Below are positions 12,037 to 23,855 of a stretch of 64,000 nucleotides of DNA, one piece after another (within the stretch, counting starts at the first letter, position 1; each line of letters begins with the position of its first letter). The DNA is from Adiantum capillus-veneris (lineage: Eukaryota > Streptophyta > Polypodiopsida > Polypodiales > Pteridaceae): assembly GCA_014529385.2 (NCBI GenBank), contig CM043969.1, forward strand, positions 16,072,446 through 16,136,445. Direction: 5' to 3'. Made by a program: the position numbers and the translations under genes. A model generated the notes under the pieces. That model saw only the letters and a program-made list of their open reading frames with translations. It was not told where the DNA came from and did no database searches.

Positions 12037-13880
12037 ATAAGCTATCACTCCTCACCAACATGGTTTCATCAAAGGAAAATCTACTTCAATAATATCATGG
12101 CAAGAATTGGTTGTTCATCGAGGAGGACATGAAACCTTTGGGCTTCGGGCCATGGATGTGTCAGTTAGCTTGCATCCTCAGTACTAAAATCCACTCTAAG
12201 CTATTATTTAACAACAGAATTGTGGACGCATTTGAGTTCAAAAGATCGATCAAGCAAGCTTGCCCACTTGCCTCTCTACTATTCGCCATTGGATTTCATC
12301 CGTTGGTTACAATGCTAGAAGATAGTGTTGCGAGAGGGGAGACCTAAGACATGTCCATGCCTAACAATGATGAGCTTCTTGCAAAGCTGTTTGCGGATGA
12401 CTCCCTTCTCTTCCTCAAAGCGTTCCTCCAGATAGTTAAAAAGGCTCTAGAGATTGTGCAAACAATTTCCCTAGCCTCAGGGTCAAATTGCAATATTGAA
12501 AAATCAATATTGATTTCTTTGTCAGAAAATGATGCTTTCGATCCATCTATGTGGACCAGAGAGACAATTTCAAAAGGCATGTCTTTAGACACTTTGGTAC
12601 TCTATTGTGGGTTGAGAAAGATTCCAATGGGTCTTGGACAAGGTTAGGAGAAAGATGTGTAGATGGGAGTATATGTTGTTGCCCTTCACGATCAATGAAA
12701 GTGACCAATTCATTTATGGTCCCATACATAGCCTTCACTAGCGGGATTCTCAAACTAGCCAAGTGCCTTTGGAAGAAGTTCCTAAAAACAATAAAAAAGT
12801 GCTTATGGAAAAATAACACCAGAGATACGGCGCCTTGGCAATGGTCATGGTGGGATGTCGTCAAGAGGCCGGTGGAGCAAGGAGGGATCGGGATTATCAA
12901 CCCCGCTATCCATGAAGAGGCCCAATGTACCAAATTTCTTATGGAAATCTCTGAGCATGACCAGACATGGGTTGTTATGATAAGGGACATGGTTAGGAAG
13001 GCTAAATTATTTTCTTAGGGTGGACAATAAAAAGGCCTGGAGATACATGACAAGCTTATCGCCCCTAGGTGGACCAACCTCAAACTGGGAGGAATAATGG
13101 GCCAGTTGGTACGGAAGTGCAATAGAGTAGCGAAGAACCTGGAGTGGGGAGCTAACCAGATAGTTCCAAAACTTCATCAGTCACTAGTCCCCATGTCTCT
13201 CTAAATCTAGTGGCATACCATTGAACCCTACCTGGAGGGACATTGCTAGAAAGATGAACAATAAAGTCCTAAGAAATCTTACCCACTTCTGGGACAACGA
13301 CGACATGAGATGGAGAGTTATTGATCAACTAGCTATGCAATTCAATCTACGTGGGATAGAGTGTCTACTAGCAATCAGAGTTCTGGAAGGGCAGGACAAC
13401 TATTGTATGCCGATATGTGAATTGGAGCTCGAGTAAAGTTTGGTGATGGCCCCAGGATAGGCACTTTGGGAAGCCGAAGACCAAATATGTTTATCTTTCT
13501 CTTATGACCTCGACTGAGTGGTTCTCTCCTCTCAACAAGCAATGGGGAAAATAGTGGTTGGAGGCAAGATGGAAGGTAGAAGTGCATAACATTTGGGGCC
13601 CTCAATGGCCCATGGCAATGAAGTACTTTTTATGAAAGGTATTGTGGGGGGCTCTATCGACAGGAGTGAAAATTTTGGCTAGAGGGATCAGTCCTGATAG
13701 ATACAGTGGTTGCAATATAGCTAGTGGGGACCTCCTTCACATGTTCAAGGATTGCCCAGCTACTATCGGTGGTCTTGCTGGCAAATTGTGCAAGTGGGTT
13801 CAAAGGACATGGAGGATAGGTTTCTACAAAAATGACATGAGAAAAAGGTAAGATATGGCTATGGCTCAAAATGCATGAGC
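12037..13880 (+). mobile_element. LINE relic: RT and C-terminal region
   Basis: A plus-strand LINE fragment starting inside RT. It has HHGFIKGKSTSI near 12050-12090, FKRSIKQACPLASLLFAI at 12238-12291, the FADDSLLFLKA catalytic box at 12390-12425, and NCNIEKSILISLS near 12488-12526. The post-RT region follows (WKNNTRDTAPWQWSWWDVV, then GGIGIINPAIHEEAQ), then zf-RVT remnants at 13221-13436 and 13642-13851. Several frame changes and stops break it. It is a different copy from the LINE at 8.9-11.0 kb, which has only the endonuclease half; both lie in the P450 intron in antisense orientation to the gene. Confidence 0.85.
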
Positions 13881-14787
13881 AATAAGAGAACCATCACTTG
13901 CCTTAAGAGAGAAGGTATAAAATATTCCTTCTTAATAAAGATAACTCTCACCACCTCACCTCACTCTACCTTGATAACCTAAAAGTGTCTGTAATACGAT
14001 GTCAAAATGAACAAAATCTTGAAAGAAGTCCAAAGAAAAAAGAAACAAGATCTTTCATATTAAGTTGCTTATGAGTACAGTTTGGTCCCTCCTCTCATCT
14101 AGTTAGCTAAAGAAGGGAATTCTAGATGTTTATATAGGCTTAAACCATGCACCTGACTTGAGCTCCAAGGCACTGACTTGGGCACCAAGGCATTATCTAT
14201 CTTAGGCTTGGTTCACACAACCATCCTTCATACTCTCTAACTCTTGTTTGTATGCCACTATTTCAACAAAAGTAATCATGAAATCTTGTGCAAATTAAAT
14301 AAGTGATGATAATGCTTTAAAGGAGAATTTGTATCATAGTCTATTTTTGAAATAAGACGTGCTCTCTCAATTTATTTTGAAGTTCATCCATATTTTAAGT
14401 TCAATATTTCATTAACATTTCTTCGATAAACACTTATGTAGAGTGAGGTCTCTCTAATTTGTAGTCCATTGTGAAGAGAAGTGGAATTATACTCCACAAT
14501 GGACTACAAAGGAGCTAGTTTGGTTGGTTGGGTCTTTGTTCTTCTGTGAACCAGGTCATGGGGTCAAAGGCGACCAAGCAATCCTGTGCGCTCAGAAGGA
14601 CGTTCATGTTGATTCGCACAAGATGTGTGCAATTTGCTACCAAAAAGAAATTTATTTCTAGTTCCTATCAAATCCACATGAAGCGCACCAACATCTTACT
14701 CTAGATTGAGCACTCTCTACTTTGTATGCCACCATGAAATAAAGTTTCACTTGTCTTTTCTCTACTATCTTTTAGATGTTGGTTTAG

Positions 14788-14875
14788 GATTGTGGGGGCT
14801 TGCCAGCCATGGTTAATATAACATCACTCACTCCTATGAGTTCTGCAAAAGAAAAAAAAGATTGTGGGGGCTTGC
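14788..14875 (+). mobile_element. 56-nt LINE 3-prime-tail insertion with 16-bp target-site duplication (copy A)
   Basis: GATTGTGGGGGCTTGC occurs perfectly at 14788-14803 and 14860-14875. Between them (14804-14859) lies a 56-nt insert ending in ACTCACTCCTATGAGTTCTGC and an A-rich tail. This is the structure left by target-primed reverse transcription of an extremely 5-prime-truncated LINE. Confidence 0.85.
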
Positions 14876-16399
14876 ATTCCTAAATTGTATGTTGCTTGCG
14901 AGGAGCAATGAGCAAGAGCCCTCCGAATGTCTTGTAATAAGGTGGAGGTATCTTGTCGCATGAGCAAGCACTAGAGACAGACTGGTGAAATGGCACGGCT
15001 AGATGGACTATGTGCACCATTGAATGGAGGCCCAATAGCCCCACCCATGTCTATTTTGCATATCCGACACATCCCCCCCCCCCCCCCCTTCTTGTTTTTC
15101 TTACCAACAAGAGAGGTATATTCTCCTACCCCTCTCTTGGGGGGGGAAATGACATCCAATCAAAGCGCTCTTGGCTCGAGGAGGAAAATTGTAGAGGTGA
15201 TAGATTTGCTATGCAACATGAAATTGCTGACTCGACAAGGAGGGGCGAGGCTACCCTATTTAGCCCATGGGTTTTGCGTCTTAGTCTCGATCGGTGGATT
15301 GGTGTTTGTGTCCTCTCAACATCAGTTTGTGCTCCCTCATTTGGTGATGGAGTCTCAGTCCTTCTCTTCACTCTCTAAGGGTGTACCTCCAAGAATGTAA
15401 ATATAGCACATGAGTTTAAAAGAAGGGGTATTTTAGTTGGAAAAATTTCATAGAATTACGTCACAACAGAGTTTTTATTACAATCTGGAAACGAAATTGT
15501 AAGCTTTCTCAAGAAAAAGGGTGTTGGTTTAAGTACCTCTAACAAAAAGTAGAAGTCAAGAGGATGTATTAACATTATGATTATGATACTCACATCTATT
15601 GTAATGATATCTATACCTATTAGTAATAAAAAATACAAATGGAAGGAGTGTCCAAACGGTATATCTAACTAATATTAGAAAGATTTTGGGTCTAGCAATT
15701 TCCGTGCTTGTTGATAAAGGTTGCATGTCATCGGGGAAAAATTTGGACTCTCAAGGGGGGCCTATAAGAATGTTTGACTTTGTTCCTTGTCTAGAGTGAA
15801 CAACCCGCTCAAATTTATGGAGGCTTCATCAAAACCCCATCAACGTACCATTGAAAAGATCGTAGAAAGTAGATCCTACATCCAAAAGCCTAGACAAATT
15901 GCAAAACTCACAAATTGTGAGTGAGAATTGGAAACAATGCTAAACAACAATTTTTATTTCCATGTGATGTCAATTTAAATTTAGTCTTTATTGGGTCTTT
16001 TATTTTATTGTTTTTATTTTACTTCTTTTTTTTTTTTTTTTTTTTTACAATGTTAGTGTCAACCTTTCACCTTGTTATTTCACCCTGCATATAATGGAAA
16101 CTACAATTTCATTTTAAAGCACAACAAAAATGGCATGTGACTGCAGGCACTCATCGAGACCATTTTCGCATCCCGCATTATCTCGCACCTTGTTTTCAAA
16201 GGCTATAAAATTTTAGTATTTAACATTCCATGTGCCAATACAACTCACAATTGTATTGTGAGTATGGCCAAATGGAAAAAAAAACATTCCATGTAACAAC
16301 AAAAGAAGGTGAGCTTGATATTTATGAGGGTATCCACTTTCTCTCAGTTCATCTTTGATTAAGGTAGGGACCCTTTGGTAAAACCTGTACACATCTTTT

Positions 16400-18230
16400 T
16401 TTTGGCCCGGCCAAAGGGCAAAGGATATAGAGATCACTTCTCTTTTTGCTTACTAAAATAGGAAAAAAATTGAATTGTATTTTTAAGTATTTTTTGATAG
16501 ACTTAAAATGTTGATTAGTTGAAATAAAATAGTGGGCACTCATTGAAATGAAGAGTGTGTAAATCTAATGATGGACATGTCTTGAGTTTTGAAAAATGAA
16601 ATGAACGCTCATATATCAAAGAAAAGATTTTGTGTTGCCCAGTGCTTTAGAAAGCATGAAACTTTGGCAGTCTTATATGTTAAAGGATAAAGTATAGAGG
16701 CTCCACAAATCCCAAGAGTCACTTTTTCATTTTGAAATCAGAGAAGTTCTTTTAACCATCTTTTCATTTTGAGAATTTCATTTACGGTTGAAACTTGAGG
16801 TAATAACTAAAGTTGTCATTTTTATTGGTTAAAACTTTAACGAAGGAATTTATCCTTTAGAGCTTTAATCTTTAAAGATTTATTTTTTTGAGATTTTAAA
16901 GCTAATTCAATGAGGAACTATAAATTTTTTTTATTAGAAGCTAAAAATTTAAATTAAAGAAAGTGAAAATGTTACATGGATCCACAGATAGGGGGAGGGT
17001 CATCCCGAAACGTTAGAGTTTTAGGACTTACTAATTTAGAACTTTAAAGCTTTTAAAGTGGGATTTACAACTTAGGGATCTACAATTTTAATTTGTAAAA
17101 CGCGCTCTAGAGCTTAAAAATGTAGAATTTTTAAAGTGGGGTGTAGAGCATAGGGATCTAAAGCTTAGGGTGTAGAGTTTAAGGGTGCTTTTTTAATTCA
17201 ATTCACTATGCTTATGTTTTTTTTTAAAGCTTAGAGATGTAGAGATTTTAAAGTGGGATCTAGCCTCAGATCAAGGCTTAAAATTGACGCTTTTTTTTTT
17301 CAAGGGTTAGGTAATAACTAAAGTTGTCATTTTTGTTGGTTAAAACTTTATGGAAGGAATTTATCATTTAGAGCTTTAATCTTTAAAGATTTTTTTTTGA
17401 GATTTTAAAGCTAGTCCAATGAGGAACTATAGTTTGTTTTTATTAGAAGGTAAAAATTTGAATTAAAGAAAGTGAAAATGTTACATGGATTCACAGGTAG
17501 GGAGAGGGTCACCCCGAGACATTAGAGTTTTAAGGCGTACTAACTTAGAACTTTAAAGCTTTTAAAGTGGGATTTACAACTTAGGGATCTATAGTTTTAA
17601 TTTGTAAAAGGCGCTCTTAGAGCTTAAAAATGTAGAATTTTTAAAGTGGGGTGTAGAGCATAGGGATGTAAAGCTTAGAGTGTAGAGCTTAAGGATGCTT
17701 TTTTAATTCAATTCACTATGCTTATGTTTTTTTTAAAAGCTTAGAGTCGTAGAGATTTTAAAGTGGGATCTAGCCTTAGATCAAGGCCTAAAATTGACGC
17801 TTGTTTTTTGTCAAGGGCTATTTGCCTATCAAAACATGTGCTTTAAAAAAAACTCATGTCATTTGACACGCTAGAATCTCTTCAAAATTGCCTATCATTT
17901 TTTGTGTTTATATCTTTGAGTTAACGATATATATGGAAAATTATATAAATTGATTGCATTACACAAAGCATATGAAAGGGTACTTGAAAAATTGCATCTC
18001 AAGAAGAAAATTTTATCAGGCCTGGCATGATTCCATACATTATGTTTGTGTTTATCCTATCATAACACCACTTTGATACTCTTCAATCCTTCATCGCGGT
18101 CAACATTTATGATGTAATCTGTAAATCACTTTCTCTATGGATCAATATGATTACCATCCTAGTAGTTTTTTGTTTCACTTTCATGTTTTTTATTAGTTTC
18201 CTTAATTTGGCAGGCCTTGTGATTTTATCA
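16400..18230. other. segment present only in unit A, with a ~511-bp tandem duplication
   Basis: Unit B jumps from the CATCTTTTTTTT region straight to CTAATAGC, so this segment was inserted in A or deleted from B. It contains two units, 16798-17308 and 17309-17819, both starting AGGTAATAACTAAAGTTGTC. They have internal sub-repeats built on AAGCTTAGGGTGTAGAG and TTTTAAAGTGGG. No coding frame is visible. Confidence 0.85.
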
Positions 18231-19367
18231 CTTGTTCTAATAGCTAGTTGATGCTTCGTACCAAATAGTTTTACAAGATTGCGGCCACACACCCACACCC
18301 TCATGTCACAAGGGTTGAACCATAGCAAGTGTGCATAAGTCCCCTTGCCTTTATCACTAGGCCAAACTCCTAGACGTCTTATCCCTTGGAGCTTTAAGGG
18401 ACGAGATAGAAAGGGGAAACCCAACTTGAGAGCTTCTCGCTCTCTATAGACTCAAATTGCAACCAAGTGAAAGGTAGGTACTAAACTTGTAGACCACTTT
18501 CTCTCTATGGACGTTGAAACTTTCCATGCCATAAAAATGGTTGCCATTGCCCTCCACGTACAGTCTACCTCACTTATTACTTTCAAGTCTATCTCTCTTA
18601 TTGCTTTCAATCACTCGATAAAATCTCCACGTTGCTATCTAATAAGAGGGGGCGTAAAGCCAACGTGTAGGATAAGACAACTACTTGCCACAATGGAATG
18701 ACAATAATGATACTTTTGGGTTGGGGGTGTGCAATGGGGACCCCCATGGGTGAGGCTTGATAAGAAGTCAAAGAAAGTTGGCATAGCGGCAAAGACGAGG
18801 GTCCTTAAACGCTGTACAACATGCATATGAGGGTGTGTGGATGCAATCCCATAAAACTAATTGCTCCCAAGCATCATATTGGCCAAAAAAAAAAAAAAGC
18901 AAGACATATGCTATGTGCAAGGAGTGAAGAAAATGCAATTTGGAGCATGTCTCACTTAATATTCATGGAATTATGATTCTTCATCGTTAAGTGAAAAAAA
19001 AGCCAAGCCACAACTATGCAAGGGGGCACTCAGGTGCAGGTCCATTAGTGCCGTAGCACAAGGCGAATAAACTTCTAGAACCCAAAAAGACTACATAGAG
19101 GCAATGTTCCAAAATAACATAGATTTAGTGTAACCCCACCTACAACTTTTGAGATTTACGTCTAAATTTTATTTTTGTTGGTGAGAAATCTATTAACAAA
19201 AAAATAAGTGAAGTTTAGTGTAAAAACCTTCCAATTTAATCAATTTACCTCTAAAGTATTGGAAATTTTGGAAAAGGCTTTGGGAAGGTTTTCAAATTTT
19301 GGGAAAGGCTTGCCTCTGGGTGTGAAGGTTCTCCATTGAAAATTTGAATGTAGAGAAAGAAGCGTAC

Positions 19368-19417
19368 CATGATGATAGCCTAGGCGTGGTCTCTCTCAAG
19401 ATTTTCAAGCAAGACGT
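19368..19417 (-). pseudogene. duplicated fragment of P450 exon 1 end with its splice donor
   Basis: These 50 nt copy 22872-22921, the last 50 nt of exon 1, and the copied donor GTACGC follows at once (19367-19362). Read in the exon frame, the Lys codon of the functional copy is TAG here (19380-19382), so splicing from it could not give P450. The homology continues on the intron side for several hundred bases, so the fragment is the edge of the segmental duplication. It now lies inside the intron of the same gene. Confidence 0.9.
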
Positions 19418-20186
19418 GTATTTTCCAGCCCTTCTAGATCATATGTGACATAGAAGTCCAAAGATCTTTCATATTAAGTTGCTTATGAGTACAACTTGGT
19501 CCATCCTCTAAGAGAAGAATTCCAGATGTTTATATAGGCTTGAACTATGCACCCGACGAGCTCCAAGGCATCAACTTGGGCACCAAGGCATCATCTATCT
19601 TAGGCTTGGTTCACACAACCATCCATTATACTCTCTAACTCTTGTTTGTATGCCACTATTTCAACAAAAGTAATCATGAAACCTTCTGCAAGTTAAATAA
19701 GTCTACTTTAAAGGAGAATCTATATCATAGTCTACTTTTGAAATAAGACGTGCTCTCTCAATTTATTTTGAAGATCATCCATATTTTTAAGTTTTGGTAA
19801 ATATTTCATTAACATTTCTTCAATAAACACTTATGTACAGTAAGGTCTCTCTAATTTGTAGTCCATTGTGAAGAGAAGTGGAATTGTACTCCACAATGGA
19901 CTACAAAGGTGCTAGTTTAATTGGCTGAGTCTTTGTTCTTCTGTGAGCCATGTCATAGGTTCAAAGGCAGCCAAGCGACCCTATGCAATCATAAGGATGT
20001 TCGTATCTATTCATACGGGATTTGTGCGATTTGCTACCAAAGAAAAAGATTATTTCTAGTTCCTATCAAATCCACATGAAGGGCATCAACATATTACTCT
20101 AGATTTAGCTCTCTCTCTACTTTGTATGCCACCATGAAATAAAGTTTCACTTGTCTTATCTAGCTATTTTTTAGATGTTGGTTTAG

Positions 20187-20279
20187 GATTGTGGGGGCTT
20201 GCCAACCATGGTTATATAATAACATCACTCACTCCTGTGAGTTCTGCAAAAAAAAAAAAAAAAGATTGTGGGGGCTTGC
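20187..20279 (+). mobile_element. LINE 3-prime-tail insertion (copy B) with the same 16-bp target duplication
   Basis: The same insertion as in unit A: GATTGTGGGGGCTTGC at 20187-20202 and 20264-20279 flanks a short insert with ACTCACTCCTGTGAGTTCTGC and a run of 16 A. Being in both units, it predates the duplication. Confidence 0.85.
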
Positions 20280-21346
20280 ATTCCTAAATCGTCTGTTGCT
20301 TGCGAGGAGCAATGAATAGGAGCGCTCTGAATGTCTTGAAGCAAGGCGGAGGTATCTTGTCGCATGAGCAAGCACTAGAGGCAAACTAGTAAAATGGCAT
20401 GGCCCGAGGGACTATGTGCACCACTATACGGAGGCCCAATAGCCCCACCCATGTCTATTTTGCATATCCGACATATCTCCCCCCCCCCCCCCCCCCCCCC
20501 CTTCTCGTTTTTCTTACCAACAAGAGAGGTATAATCTCCTACGCCTCTCTTGGGGGGGGGAAGTGGCATCCAATCAAAGTGCTCTTGGCTCGATGAGGCA
20601 GACTCTAGAGGTGGTAGATTTGCTATGCAACATTGAATTGATGACTCCACAAGGAGGGGCGAGGCTGCCCTATTTAGCCCATGGGTTTTGCTTCTTACTC
20701 TTGGTTTGGTGGATTGGTGTTTGTGCCCTCTCAGTTTCAGCTTGTACTCCCTCATTTGGTGATGGAGTCTCATGCCTTCTTTTAAGATTTTTTACAATTC
20801 ACACTCTCTAAGGGTGTACCTCCAAGAGTGTAAATATAGCACATGAGTTCCTATAAAGGGGTATTTTAGTTGGCAAAATTCAATAGAATTTCGTCACAAC
20901 ATAGTTTTTATTACATTTTGGAAATGAAATTGTGCCTCCAACAAAAAGTAGAAGTGTGAAATAGTCAAGAGATGTGTTAAGAGTATGATTATGATGCTCA
21001 CGTCTATTGAAATGATATATATATTTATTAGTATATAAAAAATACCGATGGAAGGACTGTCCAAACGGTAACATCTCATATATCTGACTAATCTTCGGAA
21101 GATTGTGTTGTAGATGTGATGTCATCAATTTCCCAAGATTTTGGGTCTAGCAATAGCCCTGGCCGTGCTTGTTGATAAAGGTTGCATGTCATTAGGGAAA
21201 ATTTGGACTCTCAAGAAGGGCCTATAAGAATGTTTGATTTTGTCCAGAGTGAACAACCCGCTCAAATTCATGAAGGCTTCATCAAAACCCCATCAACGTA
21301 TAATTGAAAAGATTGTAAAAAGTAGATCCTACATCCAAAAGCCTAG

Positions 21347-21395
21347 ACAAACTTTTTTTTTTTTTTTGCAAAACTCACAAATTGTGAGTGAGAAT
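21347..21395 (-). mobile_element. LINE 3-prime tail remnant, minus strand
   Basis: Read on the minus strand, the hairpin ACTCACAATTTGTGAGTTTTGC runs into 15 A. The unit-A equivalent at 15899-15930 has the hairpin but no A tract. The upstream extent of this insertion cannot be fixed. Confidence 0.6.
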
Positions 21396-22871
21396 TAAAT
21401 TAAATTAGTTGATTAATGTGTAAAATAGAAATAATGCTAAACAACAATTTTTATTTCCATGTGATGTCAATTTAAATTTAGTCTTGAAAGGCTCTTTCAT
21501 TATATTGTTTTTATTTTACTTCGTTTTCTTTTTCTTTTGTTTTACAATGTTAATGTCAACCTTTCACCTTGCATATAATGGAAAATACAATTTCATTTTA
21601 AAACACAACAAAAAAAATGGCATGTGACTGTGACTGTACTTCTCATCCTTTGTGTCTCTCACCTTGTTCTCAAAGGCTATAAAATTTTCCATGCGTAACA
21701 TTCCATGTACCAACAAAAGAAGGTGAGCTTGATATTTGAGGGTATCCACTTTCTTTCGGTTTCATCTTTGATAAAGGTAGAGACCCTTTGGAAACCTGTA
21801 CATCTTTTTTTTCTAATAGCAATCTGATGCTTCGCACCGGATAGTTTTACAAGATTGCGGTCACAAACCCACACCCTCATGTCACAAGGGTTGAACCATG
21901 GCAAGCGTACATAAGTCCCCTTGCCTTTATCACTAGGTCAAACTCCTAGATGTCTTATCCCTTATCCCCTGGGAAACCCAACTTGAGAGCTTCTCCATCT
22001 TTCTAGACTCAAATTGCAACCAAGTGAAAGGTAGGTATTGAACTTGTAAACCACTTTCTTTCTATGGACGTTGAAACTTCCCACGCCATAAAAATGGTTG
22101 CCATTGTGCTCCACAGTCTACCTTTCTTATTACTTTCAAGCTCTCAATAAAATCTCCACGTTCCTATCTAATAAGAGGGACGTAAAGGCAACGTAGAGGA
22201 TAGGACAACACTTGCCACAATGGAATGACAATAATGATACTTTTGGGTTGGGGGCGTGCAATGGGGACACCCATGGGTGAGGCTTGATAAGAAGTCAAGG
22301 AAAGTTGGTATAGTGGCAAAGAGGAGGGTCCTTAAGCGCTCTACGACATGTGTAGGATGCAATCCCGTAAACCTAATTGCTGCCAAGCATCATATTGCCC
22401 CCCAAAAAAAAGGCAAGACATATGCTATGTGCAAGGAGTGAAGAAAATGCAATTTGGAGCATGTCTCACTTCTTATTCATGGAATTAAGATTCTTCATTG
22501 TTAAGTGCCAAGCCACAACTATACAAGGGGACACTCCGGTGCAGGCAGTATTAATGTCTTAGCAGAAGGCGAACAAACTTTGAGAACTACCTTGGCAAAC
22601 GAAACCTACACAGAGGCAATGCCCTAGATTTAGTGTAACCCCACCTACAACTTTTGAGATTTACGTCTAAATTTTAAATTTGTTGGTGAGAAATCTATTA
22701 AAAAAAAGATTATTGAAATTTAGTGTAAAAACCTTCCAATTTAATCAATTTACCTCTAAAGTTTTGGAGATTTTGGAAAGGTTTGCAAAGGTTTTCAATT
22801 TTTTTGAAAAGGCTTGCCTCTAGGTGTGAAGGTTAGCCGTTGAAAGTTTGAATGTAGAGAAAGAAGCGTAC

Positions 22872-23762
22872 CATGATGATAGTCTTGGCGTGCTCTCTCT
22901 CTAGATTTTCAAGCAAGACGTCCACAATGACTTCGGGGGAACTTGGAAGGCGTTGCTGACGTTCATGAATGAGCTGAGAGATGAGAGTGTCAAATTGCGC
23001 GTGAACCTCATCCAAATTAGCTTTGAGCTTCCGATCCAAAAAGCCCAAGGCTGGAATGAAGTCACCTAACATCGGAACTATGAAGAGGTCGATCATGCGA
23101 CGCACTAGCATGGCCATGTCGATGCCCAGGGTGGCATCGCTTATCTCTGCCATTGGCTTGCCTAGAAGTATCTTACAGATTGTAGCCTCCGACAGGCTAG
23201 CGATAGCTTGAGTGAGGTTGAGGGGCTGCCCTACTTGGAGCTCGATTCTGCGCACCAGTGCCATAATCTCGCCACTGCGTATAGGTTCGAACTCTCTCAC
23301 GCGCTTTGATGTGAAGAGCTGAACGCTGCAGAGCTTGCGGGCATGCCGCCACTCGGCGCCGTACGGAGCCATAGAAATCCCTGATGATTGTCCAAAAGCG
23401 AGGCGGCGCGTGACTTCCATGGATGGCCGGCTGCAGAAGACTTTGTCATTCGGACCGCTCAGGCAAGCTTTGGCGAAGGTGGTGTCTGAAACCACAACGG
23501 TGGGAACGACTCCTAGCTTCAAGAACATTATGGGCCCGTACTTCTTGCTCAATTTGGCCATGGCCCTGTGAGGCAGCTCGCCTCCCATCAGCTCCAGCAG
23601 GTTGCCTACCACTGGCAAAGCTCTTGGCCCCGGTGGAAGCCTACAGCTACCTCTGCCCCTCCTTATCAGCTGCCACACCACCGCAATGAGCAGCGTTGCC
23701 GCTGCCGCTGCCGCTACCAATACCGCTTCACCTCCACGTGACAGTAGCCATGCTTCTTTCAT
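22872..23762 (-). CDS. Cytochrome P450 (CYP71 clan), exon 1: N terminus to start of I helix
   Basis: 297 codons from ATG (MKEAWLLSRGG) to the splice donor ATG^GTACGC. Visible features are a hydrophobic N-terminal anchor at residues 12-33 (Ala-rich, then LLIAVVWQLI), a basic stretch RRGRG, the proline hinge LPPGPRALPVVGN (42-54) and the C-helix WxxxR (W138-R142, AEWRHARK). The mature enzyme should face the cytosol, anchored in the ER. Joined with exon 2 it gives 502 residues, the usual length for the family. I chose this ATG because the anchor follows at the normal distance; an in-frame ATG 41 codons upstream (23885) would add a microsatellite-coded Leu-Ser and Thr-His stretch. Codon use is GC-rich compared with its surroundings. 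Substrate unknown. Confidence 0.92.
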
Positions 23763-23810
23763 GACGACGCTGTCGACTGCAAATACAAAGGAAGCTCCTT
23801 CAAGCGGACA

Positions 23811-23855
<45 letters not shown>

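Larger units (their letters stand above)
14026..19417. repeat. tandem segmental duplication, unit A
   Basis: This unit matches 19451-22921 in direct orientation. It starts near GAAGTCCAAAG...AGATCTTTCATATTAAGTTGC and ends 50 bp inside a copy of P450 exon 1. Matching landmarks include the 56-nt LINE insert (14804-14859), the poly-C tract (15073-15088, 16 C), ATGCAACAT...ATTGCTGA, the AACTCACAAATTGTGAGT tail motif and the block at 18230-18960. Unit A has about 1.83 kb (roughly 16400-18230) that unit B lacks. Divergence is visible, so the duplication is not recent. Reading frames here shift between units, which argues against coding. Confidence 0.88.
4696..22871 (-). other. 18.2-kb intron of the P450 gene
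   Basis: Minus-strand donor ATG^GTACGC (22872/22871) and acceptor GAATAG^GAG (4696/4695) delimit 18,176 bp. The residues on either side (KTIIM and ELMSASIDSSSTT) meet at the I-helix position where plant A-type P450s usually carry their single conserved intron. It contains microsatellites, LINE relics at 8.9-11.0 and 12.0-13.9 kb, and a tandem segmental duplication at 14.0-22.9 kb. That the two exons form one gene is inferred from strand, order, phase and protein completeness; no transcript evidence is available. Confidence 0.75.
19451..22921. repeat. tandem segmental duplication, unit B
   Basis: The second copy of the segment at 14026-19417, starting AGAAGTCCAAAGATCTTTCATATT. It keeps the LINE tail insert (20203-20263), a longer poly-C tract (20479-20501, 23 C) and the AACTCACAAATTGTGAGT motif. 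It ends inside functional P450 exon 1. About 33 nt of unmatched filler (19418-19450) separates the two units. Confidence 0.88.

Noticed and set aside
14971-15400. Proline-rich frames around 15.0-15.4 and 20.4-20.8 kb as a duplicated gene
   Set aside because: The two duplication units give different frames and peptides, and the prolines come from the poly-C tract.
4078-23762. Two separate truncated P450 pseudogenes
   Set aside because: Order, strand, phase, splice signals and total length all fit one gene; neither half has any disabling change.
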